A stretch of 64,000 bases of DNA, taken from assembly GCA_032716605.1 (NCBI GenBank), contig CM064573.1, forward strand, positions 10,557,926 to 10,621,925. Reading direction: 5' to 3'. A model generated the notes under the pieces. It was not told the DNA's origin. It worked only from the letters and a program-made list of their open reading frames with translations, and searched no databases. Shown here one piece after another: positions 44,706 to 54,442 of this stretch. The first letter of the stretch is position 1, and each line of letters opens with the position of its first letter. Source of the stretch: Paralithodes platypus (taxonomy: Eukaryota; Arthropoda; Malacostraca; Decapoda; Lithodidae). The position numbers were made by a program, and so were the translations under genes.

Positions 44706-44834
44706 TATAGCCCTATTAGTACGCACTTATATTAACATCCGTCCTCTTTCCTTCCACCTGCCAAGTTGAAAACATCGTGCACATCCCATCACACACCTAT
44801 GATCTGTTCGGAGGTTCAGTTCCTAAAGTATTAA

Positions 44835-44971
44835 CCCCTTCTGTACCAACGACGTCTTGTTCTGTTTATTACAGCTGCAATTAGACGATTTTATGAAGCT
44901 TCGGAAGGATCTGTGGTAGTTAAAATGGTTGATTGAGATCGTTCGAAGCCTTATAATTGCCAAAGAAGGGG
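44835..44971. mobile_element. Family D MITE, internally deleted
   Basis: TTAA at 44831-44834 and 44972-44975. Left CCCCTTCTGTACCAACGACG; the right arm is reduced to GAAGGGG. Its right TTAA is shared with the next family B element. Confidence 0.75.
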
Positions 44972-44975
44972 TTAA

Positions 44976-45343
44976 GGGGAGATGGGGCGTTCTTCTGGTC
45001 CACCTTCTTCCTCATGTTTAGCCCCATTAGTTTTCAGATTGTGTGGCGTTCGGCCCATTAGTTTGTCGATTTTAACACCTTTCATCCCATTTCTTTGTCA
45101 ATATTAAGACTTTGTGTGTCATTTAAGTGTCGATTTTTACCTGGAGAGCGACAGCGAGCCTGTATTTTAAGAGGAACCGGCCTTCGGCTGGAATATTTTT
45201 CTATCGAAAAATGTATACATTCATCTTGAAGGAGGTTCTGGGGGGGGGTGGGGGTTGTTAAATTTGATGGCGATCTAGGGAGGAAACTAAAATGAAAATG
45301 ATAAAATATATAAATGATCAAATAAATACGCCCTTCCCCCCCT
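44976..45343 (+). mobile_element. Family B MITE
   Basis: Left GGGGAGATGGGGCGTTC after TTAA 44972-44975. Right end CGCCCTTCCCCCCCTTAT (TTAA mutated). Confidence 0.88.
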
Positions 45344-45384
45344 TATGTGGTTGAAGACTGGAATTCTGGCGTACCCAAACTGAA

Positions 45385-45952
45385 CAAGGTATAGTCACTA
45401 GTGACTGAATATGTTTGCTATGTGCTGTATTAAGGGGAGACTGGCCGTTTGTTTGGTCTATTAATTCATTTATTCATATATTTTTTTGTTTCCTCCCTAG
45501 ACCTCCATCAAGCTTAGAAAAACACCCCCTAGACGCCCCTTCAAGATAAATGTGTACATTTTTCGGTAGAAAAATGTCCCGGCCGAAGGCCGGTTCCTCT
45601 AAAAATTGGAGGCTCGCTTTCGCTCGCCAGGAAATAGACGACACCTAAATGGCACGAAAGGTCTTAAAATTGACAACGAAATGGGGCGAAAGGTGTTAAA
45701 ACCGCCAAACTAATAGGCCGAACGTCTTATAATATCAAAACTAGTGGAGCTAAACATTAGTAAGAAGGGGGTCCAGAAAAACGGTCTGCCTCCCCTTAAT
45801 GTCTGTCAGATGTTGAATAGGGTGGGTAAGTGTAGGAACATGTTTGTATATTTCACTCGATATGAAGAAAGGAAGCTTAGATATTGCTGATACCATAATT
45901 ATTGATCAAAACATACTTGGTGCCGAGACATCACTTATTAGCGCGACTGTAC
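45385..45952. mobile_element. Family F MITE interrupted by family B MITE
   Basis: The left part ends GTGCTGTATTAA (45433) and the right part resumes TTAATGTCTGTCAGATG (45796), ending TTATTAGCGCGACTGTAC. Intact family F copies read GCTGTATTAATGTCTGTCAG without a break. Confidence 0.85.
45434..45795 (-). mobile_element. Family B MITE inserted in family F MITE
   Basis: Left GGGGAGACTGGCCG, right GTCTGCCTCCCC, TTAA at 45430-45433 and 45796-45799. Contains CGGCCGAAGGCCGG. Confidence 0.93.
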
Positions 45953-46017
45953 CCTCCGCTGAAAAAAAAAGCGACTGTAGTTACCGACGCTGAATACAAA
46001 AGACACACATTCCAGCA

Positions 46018-46345
46018 TATTTATACACACACACATCTACACACATTTATACACACATTTACACTTACACACACACACAAACACATATTTACACACACAC
46101 ATACACACATTTATACACACATTTACACTTACACACACACACACACAAACACATATTTATACACACACCTACACCCATTTATACACACATTTACACTTAC
46201 ACACACACACACACAAACACATATTTATACACACACCTACACACATTTACACTTACACACACACTCACAAACACATATTTATACACACACCTACACACAT
46301 TTATACACACATTTACACTTACACACACACATATACACACACATT
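46018..46345. repeat. (CA)n-rich tandem block
   Basis: Units of about 50-60 bp containing ACACATATTTATACACACAC and CATTTACACTTACACACACA, repeated about five times. Frames rich in Thr/His are artefacts. Confidence 0.93.
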
Positions 46346-46450
46346 TGTATTTATTTTTTTATTTTATTTATTTTATTTATTTTTATATTTATCTATTTAT
46401 TTATTTATTTATTTGTATTTTATTTACACACAAACTTACACATACTCTCA

Positions 46451-46480
<30 letters not shown>
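46346..46480. repeat. (TTTA)n, (CT)n and (CA)n tracts
   Basis: TTATTTATTTAT-type run followed by CT and CA runs. Confidence 0.9.
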
Positions 46481-46483
<3 letters not shown>

Positions 46484-46891
46484 TAACCCATCTGTCCCCT
46501 ACTAACTTCCTAATCCTGCCACGGACATTAGTTCCAGGGCAGTAATTCCCTTTCCAATGTTCCCTTACCCACTCTAACCCACTGTTTGGACACTTGATCC
46601 TCAGTGTTTTGGAGGACAAGCAACCTAGAAGGGTCACTAGATTTGTTGTTGCTTGATTTCCTTTGTACTCCTTTGTACTTTGTACTTTGTACACACACAC
46701 AAGTTCCGGATACAAATTGCCGGAGATACCGCTCGTGTGACACCGCCCGGAGAACAAGTCTGACCACCACCAGATTCACTTTCTACCGCGGCGATATACT
46801 GTCCACTCACACTACAGACCCTGCGGTATCAAAATGGAGGGGTATGAATGAAGTGGGTATTTCAAGTGGCCATACAACTCTACCCAGTTAA

Positions 46892-47273
46892 GGGGACAGT
46901 GGTTATTTTTTGGGGGCTATATATTAATATATTTGTTTTTGTTTTTTTAGTTTCCTTGCTCATCAAACTTTAAAAAAAAAAAAAAAAAAAAAATCCATTA
47001 GATCCCTCTTCTAGATTAATTTGTACATATCTCGGTAGAAAAATGTCCCGGCCAATGGACGGTTCTTCCAAAATTACAGGCTCACTATTGTTCGCCAGGA
47101 AAAAATCGACACCTAAATAGCACGAAAGGTCTAAATATGGACAAAGAAATGGGGCGAAAGGTCTTAAAATCGACAAACTAATAGGGAGAACGTCTTAAAA
47201 TCTGAAAAATGATGGGGCTAAACATTAGGAAGAAGGGTGTCCAGAAAAATGGCCCATCACCCCTTAACCCTTT
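46892..47273 (-). mobile_element. Family B MITE, reverse orientation
   Basis: TTAA at 46888-46891 and 47274-47277. Left GGGGACAGTGGTTATTTTT, right GGCCCATCACCCC. It has an A-run of about 20 near 46975. Confidence 0.9.
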
Positions 47274-47277
47274 CAGT

Positions 47278-47345
47278 ACGTTGACGTATATTTGGTCTTA
47301 TTCTGGTTACCATTAGACGGTACTGTCCACTCGTACTACAGACCC
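47278..47345. mobile_element. Family D MITE left arm
   Basis: TTAACCCTTTCAGTACGTTG and CATTAGACGGTAC. The right arm is absent. It shares TTAA 47274-47277 with the previous MITE. Confidence 0.7.
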
Positions 47346-47404
47346 CGCGCTCTCAAAAAGGAGGTTGGTATGAATGAAGTGGGTATGTGGGTATGTGAGT
47401 TGGG

Positions 47405-47500
47405 CCTAGTAATTGGGGTTGGGTGTGACAGGGATCTGCCTTGTATGGGCCGATCGGCTTTTTGCAGAGTCCCATTTTCTTATGTTCTTCTTATGTTCAA
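47405..47500 (+). mobile_element. CR1-like LINE 3' stub
   Basis: Matches the 3' UTR end of the 6.35- and 13.65-kb elements: GACAGGGATCTGCCTTG ... CCCATTTTCTTATGTTCTT and the octamer tail. No coding sequence. Confidence 0.85.
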
Positions 47501-47526
47501 GTGTCAATACAACTCTACCCATTTAA

Positions 47527-47870
47527 GGGGGGGGGGAGTTCCTTATTACTCCCTCATGTTTAGTCCCATTGGCTTTGAGATTTTAAGACGTTCGTTCCAT
47601 TAGTTTGGCAGTTTTAAGATCTTTCGCTCCATTTCTTGGTCAATATAAACACATTTCGTGCCATCTAGGTGTCAATCTTTTTCCTGGCGAACGATAGCAA
47701 GGCTGTAATTCTAGGAGAAACCAGCCTTCGGCTGGAACATATTTCTACCGAAAAAATTTAAAATTTATCTTGAAGGGGTTCTAGTGGGTGTTTTTTAAAG
47801 ATTGATGGAGGTCTGTCAATGTTACTATAAAATATATAAATAAATTGACCAAATAATAGTCACTACCCCC
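47527..47870 (+). mobile_element. Family B MITE
   Basis: TTAA at 47523-47526 and 47871-47874. G-run after the left TTAA. Hairpin CCAGCCTTCGGCTGG shows compensating changes that keep the stem paired. Confidence 0.88.
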
Positions 47871-47874
47871 TTAA

Positions 47875-48140
47875 CCCTTTCAGCACGATGATATATATTT
47901 GGTCTTATTCTGGTTACCATTAGACGGCACCAATATACGGTACACTCGCACTACAGACCCTGCGTTCTCAAAAAGGAGGGGTATGACGTGGGTATTTAAG
48001 GTGTCCATACTACTCTACTCATGTAACCCTTGCAGCAAGATGACGTACATTTGGACTAATTCTGGTTACCATTAGACGATTTTCTTTAGCTTGTAATCTA
48101 CCTCCAGGACTCATCTGATTAACATGATTCTTCTTCGTTG
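47875..48140. mobile_element. Family D MITE arms, fragmentary
   Basis: Two left arms (CCCTTTCAGCACGATGA at 47875; CCCTTGCAGCAAGATGACG at about 48027), each followed by TTCTGGTTACCATTAGACG. No clear right arms. Confidence 0.55.
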
Positions 48141-48317
48141 CTTTTTCTATATTCCAACTTACTTTAAAATATGTTCACAGTCGAAATTGTACGAAGTAGA
48201 TGAATATGCCCAGAAAACAATGGTGTTTTTTAAATATACTTTTTCTTATTTTCCGATATATCGACCTAATAATGTAACCTCTGATAGTGGGTTATAGCAT
48301 CTATAATTATCACGTTT

Positions 48318-48603
48318 TCTTAGTCATGGTCGTGGCCGTTATGGTTGGGGCCGTTATGGTTGTGGCCGTTAAGATTATGGCCGTTATGGTTGTGGCCGTT
48401 AAGGTTGTGGCCGTTATGGTTGTGGCCATTAAGGTTATGGTTGTGATCGTTATGGTTGTGGCTGATAAGGCTGTGATCGTTATGGTTGTGGCCGTTATGG
48501 TTGTGATCGTTATGGTTGTGGCCGTTAAGGTTGTGGCCGTTATGGTTGTGGCCGTTAAGGTTGTGGCCGTTATGGTTGTGGCCGTTAAGGTTGAGGCCGT
48601 TTA
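48318..48603 (+). repeat. 15-bp tandem array, about 19 copies
   Basis: Units GTTATGGTTGTGGCC and GTTAAGGTTGTGGCC. The 15-bp period keeps one frame open (Val/Met/Ala-rich) by chance. Confidence 0.95.
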
Positions 48604-48755
48604 TAGTTGCGGCCCAAACAAAGAGAATGCATTATAAGCCCCCAGTCTTACCCACTATATAATTCTACCCTATTAATTGAACACGTTCCAAATCCGAAAC
48701 TAATATTGGTATTTCTGAAAAATATAATTGTTACGTTCATGTTCACCTTGCCCTC

Positions 48756-48830
48756 TTGTGTGTGTGTGTGTGTGTGCGTGTGCGTGTGCGTGTGTGTGCG
48801 TGTGCGTGTGCGAGAGAGAGACTATTATAT
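48756..48830. repeat. (TG)n/(GA)n microsatellite
   Basis: TGTGTGTGCG-type run then GAGAGAG, directly at the 5' end of the following LINE. Confidence 0.95.
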
Positions 48831-50541
48831 TCAGTTGAGGAAGAACTTATGGGAGCTATTCCTCCCTCTCCGCCCTCCTCTCTCTTACTTATGCCTAATA
48901 TCCTAATCTCTTCAAAAGATGTACTTTCTACCCTCTCTGGGCTTAACACTAATAAGGTGTACGGTCCGGACCACGGTGTTCCTCCTGTTGTTCTCAAAAA
49001 CTGTGCTTCCGTGCTGACTCCCTGCCTAGGCAAACTCTTTCGTCTCTGTCTATCCTCTAACGTCTTCCCTTCATGCTGGAAGTTTGCTCACATTCAACCT
49101 GTCCCAAAGAAGGGTGACCGCTCTCAACCCTCCAACTATCGTCCAATTGCTCTAATTTCTTGTCTTTTCTAAAGTTTTTGAAACTATTCTTGCTTCCAAA
49201 TTTCTTAAGCATTTCTCTTCTCATAATCTGCTCTCAGATCGCCAGTATGGCTTCCTTAAGGGTCGCTCTACTGGTGATCTTCTTTCATATCTTACTAACT
49301 CTTGGTCATCCTCCTTTCGGGACTTCGGTGAGACTTTTTCTATTGCACTAGACATATCGAAAGCCTTCGATAGAGTCTGGCATAAATCTTTAATTTCTAA
49401 ACCACCCTCCTTCGGTTTCTATCCCTCCATCTGTGCCTTTGTCTCTAATTTCCTTTCCGGCCGTTCCATAGCCGCGGTTGTGGACGGCCATTGTTCACTT
49501 CCTCACCCTATTAACTCTGGTGTTCCTCAGGGCTCTGTCCTATCTCCTATTCTCTTTCTAATTTTTATAAATGATCTCCTTAACTGTACCTTAATTCCCA
49601 TCCATTCATACGCAGACGACTCAACCTTACACTACTCCATTACTTTTTCAGAACGCCCCAGCCAGCAATCCCTCAACGACAAACGTAATGAAGCCATACA
49701 ATTCTTAAATTCTGATCTAAATACTATTTCCAATTGGGGCAGAGAAAACCTTGTTAATTTTAATGCTTCCATAACCCAATTTCTCCATCTATCTACCCGT
49801 CAGGATCTCCCAGCGGACTATCCCTTATTCTTCAACAATACAAAAATCAACTCTTCATCTTCTCTCAATATTCTTGGTGTCTCTTTTTCTTCTGCTCTCA
49901 TTTGGAAGGACCATATTACCAGTCTTGCTAAGGCAGCCTCCCAGAAGCTGGGTGTGCTCAACCGCCTTAGGGGGTTCTTTTCCCCTGCACAGCTTCTTGC
50001 TCTGTACAGGGGCATAGTGCGCCCTTATATTGAGTATTGTTCACATGTGTGGGGAGGTTCCTCTCACACCAATCTCCTAGACAAGGTTGAAAGGAAGGCC
50101 TTTCGTATCATTAACTCCCGTCCACTCACCAACTCTCTGCAATCTCTCTCTCTCCGCCGCAATGTTGCATCTCTCTTGCTATTCTATCGCTACTATAATA
50201 ATCAGTGTTCCTCAGAGCTATCCCAGTGCATACCACCTCCTTTACGTAGGGCACGTGGTACCCGTCTTGCAACTCAATCCCACCCCTACTCTGTGCAACT
50301 CTCCAACCCAAGAGTGAAACGTTACTCTCAAACTTTCTTCTACTCAACAGCTGAGCTCTGGAACTCTCTCCCAGAATCAGTTTTTCCCGCTTCCTATGAC
50401 TTAAATTGCTTCAAACTCTGTGTGTCCAGGCATTTTGGCTCGAACGTCCCTTGATTTTGGCCCTGTCACTCTTTCAACTATGGGGGAGGCACTCGCTATA
50501 GGCAGTTATGCCTTTTGCCTCCCTCAATCACATAGAAAAAA
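48831..50541 (+). mobile_element. Poly(A)-tailed LINE, 5'-truncated
   Basis: Begins within the RT-linker region beside a TG/GA microsatellite. Ends with CTCCCTCAATCACATAG plus about 19 A (50537-50554). It is the longest copy of the family also seen at 17762-19127 and 53301-53422. A family D MITE follows at once. Confidence 0.9.
48840..50454 (+). pseudogene. LINE reverse transcriptase, one frameshift
   Basis: The first frame (to 49172) reads LNTNKVYGPDHGVPPVVLK, FAHIQPVPKKGDRSQPSNYRPIALISCL. An extra T in CTTGTCTTTTCTAAAG (about 49165) shifts it; the +1 frame continues without a stop to 50454: SKVFETILASKFLKHFSSHN, RQYGFLKGRSTGDLLS, ALDISKAFDRVWHKSL, NSGVPQGSVLSPILFLIF, HSYADDSTLHYS, SRHFGSNVP at the end. 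Catalytic Asp residues are intact. Removing one T would restore a single RT frame; the endonuclease is absent. This copy is cleaner than the minus-strand copy, which has a 2-nt deletion and an Asp-to-Tyr change in FINDLL. Confidence 0.88.
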
Positions 50542-50561
50542 AAAAAAAAAAAAAGAGAGGT

Positions 50562-50770
50562 AACCCTTTCAAGCTCCAAAACGCATTTCTGTTTTTGTTT
50601 TCTGGTAATTATTAGACGATTTTATTCAGATTAGGAAGGGTATATGGAAGTCAGAAGGTTGATTGAGAGAGTCTTTACCCTTTCAATACCCACAGATCCT
50701 TCCTAAGCTGCATAAAATCGTCTAATGATAGCCAAAATATACTGCTAAAACGCGGCAGAGCTTCAAGGGG
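50562..50770. mobile_element. Family D MITE
   Basis: Left AACCCTTTCAAGCTCCAAAA, right GCAGAGCTTCAAGGGGTTAA (TTAA 50771-50774). Arms TTAGACGATTTTATTC and TAAAATCGTCTAATG. It abuts the poly(A) of the preceding LINE. Confidence 0.85.
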
Positions 50771-50774
50771 TTAA

Positions 50775-50880
50775 GTGAGATGGTTTTTACCCCTTTGATT
50801 CCAAGATATCCTTTCTAAATTGCATACAATCGTCTAATGATAGCCAGATCAAAGTGAAGCAATGCGTCATCGAATACTGA
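50775..50880. mobile_element. Family D MITE right-arm fragment
   Basis: AATCGTCTAATGATAGCCAG and AATGCGTCATCGAATACTGAG. Left arm missing. Confidence 0.5.
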
Positions 50881-50908
50881 GAGAGCTAAGAGAAAAACAT
50901 AAATAATT

Positions 50909-51281
50909 TGAGGGCGCAGTGGCTGTTTGTTTGGCCTATTAATGAATTTATTATTATATTTTTTTAGTTTCCTCCCTAGACCTCCATCAAGCTTAGAAAA
51001 ACACTCCCTAGACCCCCCCTTCAAGATAGATTTGTACATTTTTCGTTAGAAAAATGTCCCGGCCAAAGGCCGATTCCTCCTAAAATTGCAAGCTCGCTAT
51101 CGCTCGCCAGGAAAAACATAGACACCTAAATGGCACGAAGGGTCCTAATATTGTCAAAAAAATGGGGTGAAAGGTCATAAAATCTCCAAACTAATGGAAC
51201 CAACGTCTTAAAATATCAAAACTAGTGGTACTAAACATTAGGGAGAAGGGGGTCCAGAAAAACGGTCTGTCTTCCTTTGAG
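50909..51281 (-). mobile_element. Family B MITE, reverse orientation
   Basis: Left GGCGCAGTGGCTGTTTG, CTCCCTAGACCTCCATCAAG, right AACGGTCTGTCTTCCTTTGA. Terminal TTAA sites are mutated. Confidence 0.8.
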
Positions 51282-51419
51282 GTTCAGTAAAACAAATAAA
51301 AAGATGTGTAATCCTCCAAGAATGTTAGTACAGTTATATTACAGAGGAGTGAAGGTCGGAGGAAGAGGAGAAAATTGATGATAATAGCGGAACAGGTACA
51401 ATAATGGTGTGATCATCTT

Positions 51420-51421
51420 AT

Positions 51422-51456
<35 letters not shown>

Positions 51457-51485
51457 GTGTGTAGGGAAAGGGGGGGGGGGGGGGA
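51420..51485. repeat. (TG)n and poly-G
   Basis: TG run followed by a run of 14 G near 51471. Confidence 0.95.
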
Positions 51486-51886
51486 TTGGGAGGAAGGGGT
51501 GTTCATTGTGTGTGTTTTTTTTTTTTTTTTTTTCTTTTTTTTTTCTATATTCCAACTACTCCCTCTCGGGAATAGGCTGAGAGCCTGTACATTCAACCGT
51601 TCATTCAACGGTGAATCCCGTGAGGTCTCATTCCAGTCTAGGGAGTGAGACACGTGAAGGAATTTGAGCAGCAACCAGCCCCCGCCATCTTGCCTTCGCA
51701 AGATGCACAGGGCCCGGCCACAGCTCGAAGCATCCCCATGTCTGGAGTCGCTTCGGCTCCGTGCTTCAATGTCTCACCCCCTAGATTCGGACCCTCACTC
51801 TCAGAACGCCACAACGCCACCTATTGAACAATTAACTCATTAGGCATTGTCCCCCTGTAGCATATTTTGAATATGGGAATATTCAT

Positions 51887-52984
51887 CTATCTATCTATCT
51901 ATTGCCTGATGCCGTGATCCCCGAAGGGGTGGCCACGAACGAACCACCCCCATGCTCCTCTGTCCCCAGTCAGTCGACGCCCCTCCTCCCAACCAGCACC
52001 GCCTTCATTCATATACTTCCTCACTCCATCCTTCCACCTCTCCCTCTCTGTCCTTCCACCTCGCTCTCGTACACCCTCTTAGTCAATCTCTCACTTTCCA
52101 TACGTTCCATATGGCCGAACCATCTCAAGTTGATCCTTTTCACACTTTCCAGCACATCTACCTCCACACCACACCTCCTTCTTACTTCCTCATTCGTCTG
52201 TCTATCCCTCCATGTAACTCCGCACGCACTTCTCAAGTAACTAATTTCCACCGCTCTCACTCTTGGTCTGAGTCTCATCCCGAACGTCCATGCTTCGCTT
52301 GCGTATGTTAGTGTCGGGATTACCACACTGTCATGCAAGGACTTCTTCACTTCCATACTGACCACCCTATTTCTTGTTACTGCTTTCAACGTTCCTACAA
52401 CCCTCTTCCCCTGTTGCACCCTCTCCCGCACCTCCTCATCCACAGTCCCATCTTTACTCAACACACTGCCCAGATACTTAAAAGAGCTGACGATCTCCAT
52501 AGCCTGACCGTTCAGCTTCACCTCACACTCTGTGACTTCACCCCTTTCGAAGACCATAACCTTGCTCTTCCCCGCATTTACCTTCAAATTCCGTTTTTCG
52601 CACACTGTTCCAAACTCATTTACCAGGCCCTGCAACTCCCATTCATTATCACTCATCAGAACTGTATCATCCGCAAACAGCAGTATAGGTAGCTTCCACT
52701 CATTTCCCTCCCTTTTCAGCGATACACCAACATCCACTGCTCTTGATAGTATTTCTTTTATGACTACATCCATATATACAGTAAACAACCACGGGGACAT
52801 CACACACCCCTGTTTCAAACCAACATTCAGGTCAAAGAACTCGCTTTGCTCACTCTCCACACGTACTGCCGCCGCCTTTGTACCCTCATTCATGCTCTTC
52901 ACTGCTTTCAGCAACTTGCCATCTACTCCGTATATTCTAATTACTTTCCACAAACCTTCTCTATCCACTCTGTCATAGGCCTTC
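51887..52984 (-). mobile_element. RTE-like LINE fragment inserted in SINE
   Basis: A 5'-truncated element starting within the first catalytic block of RT (KAYDRVDREG) and ending GGCATCAGGCAATAG plus (ATAG)n. It is flanked by an 8-bp target duplication ATGAATAT (minus-strand reading): 51879-51886 and 52985-52992. Confidence 0.9.
52021..52984 (-). pseudogene. RTE-like reverse transcriptase, truncated at its N-terminus
   Basis: An uninterrupted frame of about 320 codons: KAYDRVDREGLWKVIRIYGV at the start (first catalytic Asp), NVGLKQGCVMSPWLFTVYMD, intact LLFADDTVLMSD, FKYLGSVLSKDG, LTYASEAW, and the C-terminal WFGHMERM...RLTKRVYESEVEGQRGRGG block typical of RTE-type and related arthropod elements. 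The N-terminal methionines come from flanking SINE sequence, so it has no real start. Clade assignment is from motif memory and moderately sure. Confidence 0.85.
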
Positions 52985-53182
52985 ATATTCATACAGTGCT
53001 ATTTAATCAGGGAACAATGACGGTATTTTTTGTTGGCGTTTCGGTGGGCTGTGTGGTAGTGCACTTATACTAGGTATAGCACAAATTCCATCCCAATAAT
53101 ATCTTCCCATTGATACATCGGGATTCGAACTCGGGACCATTGGATTACCAGTGCAGTGGCATGACCACTCCACCACTCCCCC

Positions 53183-53250
53183 TGTGTGTGTGTGTATGTG
53201 TGTATGTGTGTATGTGTGTGTGTGCGTGTGTGTGTGTGGATGTATTTGTG
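53183..53250. repeat. (GT)n microsatellite at SINE 5' end
   Basis: GTGTGTATGTGT-type tract immediately next to the SINE head. Confidence 0.95.
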
Positions 53251-53300
53251 CAAGTGTAGATGTATGTGCTGGCGTATATTTGTGTATATGTATGTATGTA

Positions 53301-53422
53301 CGTGTGTCCAGGCATTTTGGCTCGACGGTTCCTTGATTTTGGCCATATCACTCTTTTAACTCTGGGGGAGACACTCGTCAAGGGCAGTTTTGCCTTTTGT
53401 CTCCCTCATCCACATAGAAAAA
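53301..53422 (+). mobile_element. LINE 3' stub (family of 48.8-50.5 kb)
   Basis: Matches the end of that LINE: GTGTCCAGGCATTTTGGCTC ... TGCCTTTTGTCTCCCTCATC, CACATAGAAAAA. Its 5' end joins TATGTATGTACGTG repeat. Confidence 0.85.
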
Positions 53423-53489
53423 GTATATATTATATAAACGTGTGCTCTTACGTGTGAATAGCTGTATATGTGTGTATGCACAGGTTTTG

Positions 53490-53491
53490 AG

Positions 53492-53545
<54 letters not shown>

Positions 53546-53546
53546 C
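53490..53546. repeat. (GT)n microsatellite
   Basis: Pure TG run of more than 20 units. Confidence 0.97.
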
Positions 53547-53693
53547 AGGTAGGCAAACAACAGACATTCCACATCCAGTTACAAACTAAGTCTCTTGTTT
53601 GTTGTGAATATAAATAAATATAAACAGTTAATTTAATGGTCCATTGTTCCTAATACGCCCCATGAAGAGATTTAATAAAAAACACAATGCAAC

Positions 53694-53858
53694 ATCAAGC
53701 ACATTTCCTGCATGTTATTTGTTCACATCAAGCACATTTCCTGCATGTTATTTGTTCACATCAAGCACATTTCCTGCATGTTATTTGTTCACATCAAGCA
53801 CATTTCCTGCATGTTATTTGTTCACATCAAGCACATTTCCTGCATGTTATTTGTTGAC
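53694..53858 (+). repeat. 33-bp tandem repeat, 5 copies
   Basis: The unit contains CATCAAGCACATTTCCTGCA and TGTTATTTGTT. The period is a multiple of 3, so a repeated 11-residue peptide frame appears; no gene context. Confidence 0.95.
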
Positions 53859-53931
53859 ACTCAACTCATTCTTCAAGCTACATAGCTCTGGTTTACCATA
53901 CTGTTGTATTCGTATGTATATTTGTTCAATT

Positions 53932-54150
53932 CACCACTTGTGAGTTTCAGGGTGTAAGGCAGTTGTAGTCGAAAACATCAACATAAAACAGATATTTAAT
54001 AATAATGTAGGTTTCTGATTGATAAATAGTATGTTCAATTGGGTTTTATGTATTTATGAATGCACTACAACGGTATTTTAGCTGGTAATTCTGCTAAATA
54101 TCAATGTCTACAGCTTCAACTTCCTTATAGCCTGAAACTCGCAAGTGGTC
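53932..54150. mobile_element. Family E MITE
   Basis: 219 bp with TIRs ACCACTTGTGAGTTTCAGG and CTGAAACTCGCAAGTGGTC. AATT at 53928-53931 and 54151-54154. Confidence 0.92.
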
Positions 54151-54154
54151 AATT

Positions 54155-54442
54155 GCGTGTGTGGATATGTGTATATATGGGTGTGTGGATATACAATGTA
54201 TGTCCTGTATATGTGTGCCGTGTATGTGAGTGTTTGTGTATGAGTGAGTGGGTGGGTGGGTGGGTGTAAGTGTATATGTGTACGTGTGTGTGTGACGTGT
54301 ACTGTATGTGTGTATGTGGGTGTAGTAAAAGTGATCCACCCTCAAAAGTCAAGGTTACAGACTTACCAGCCACACACAGTACAGTAAACTATACGTGGTG
54401 TGTGTGTGTGTGTGTGGGTGTGTGTGGGTGTGGGTGTGTGTT
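54155..54442. repeat. TG-rich tract
   Basis: TGTG/GTGGG-rich, including (TG)n at 54397-54440 next to the LINE 5' end. The middle (54326-54395) is non-repetitive. Confidence 0.85.

Larger units (their letters stand above)
51525..53183 (-). mobile_element. tRNA-headed SINE, split by an RTE-like insertion
   Basis: On the minus strand the head (53183 to 52985) carries RNA polymerase III box-like motifs GGTGGAGTGGTC and AGTTCGAATCC, as in tRNA genes. The body resumes at 51886 and ends in T-rich sequence (poly(A) on this strand) near 51525. The uninterrupted copy at 62890-63450 shows the two halves belong together. About 560 bp without the insert. Confidence 0.85.

Noticed and set aside
48287..48637. 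Val/Met-rich 116-codon ORF resembling a membrane protein
   Set aside because: Translation of a 15-bp tandem repeat; the frame is kept only because 15 is a multiple of three.
53644..53943. 99-codon ORF with SSTFPACYLFT repeats
   Set aside because: Translation of a 33-bp tandem repeat with no supporting signals.
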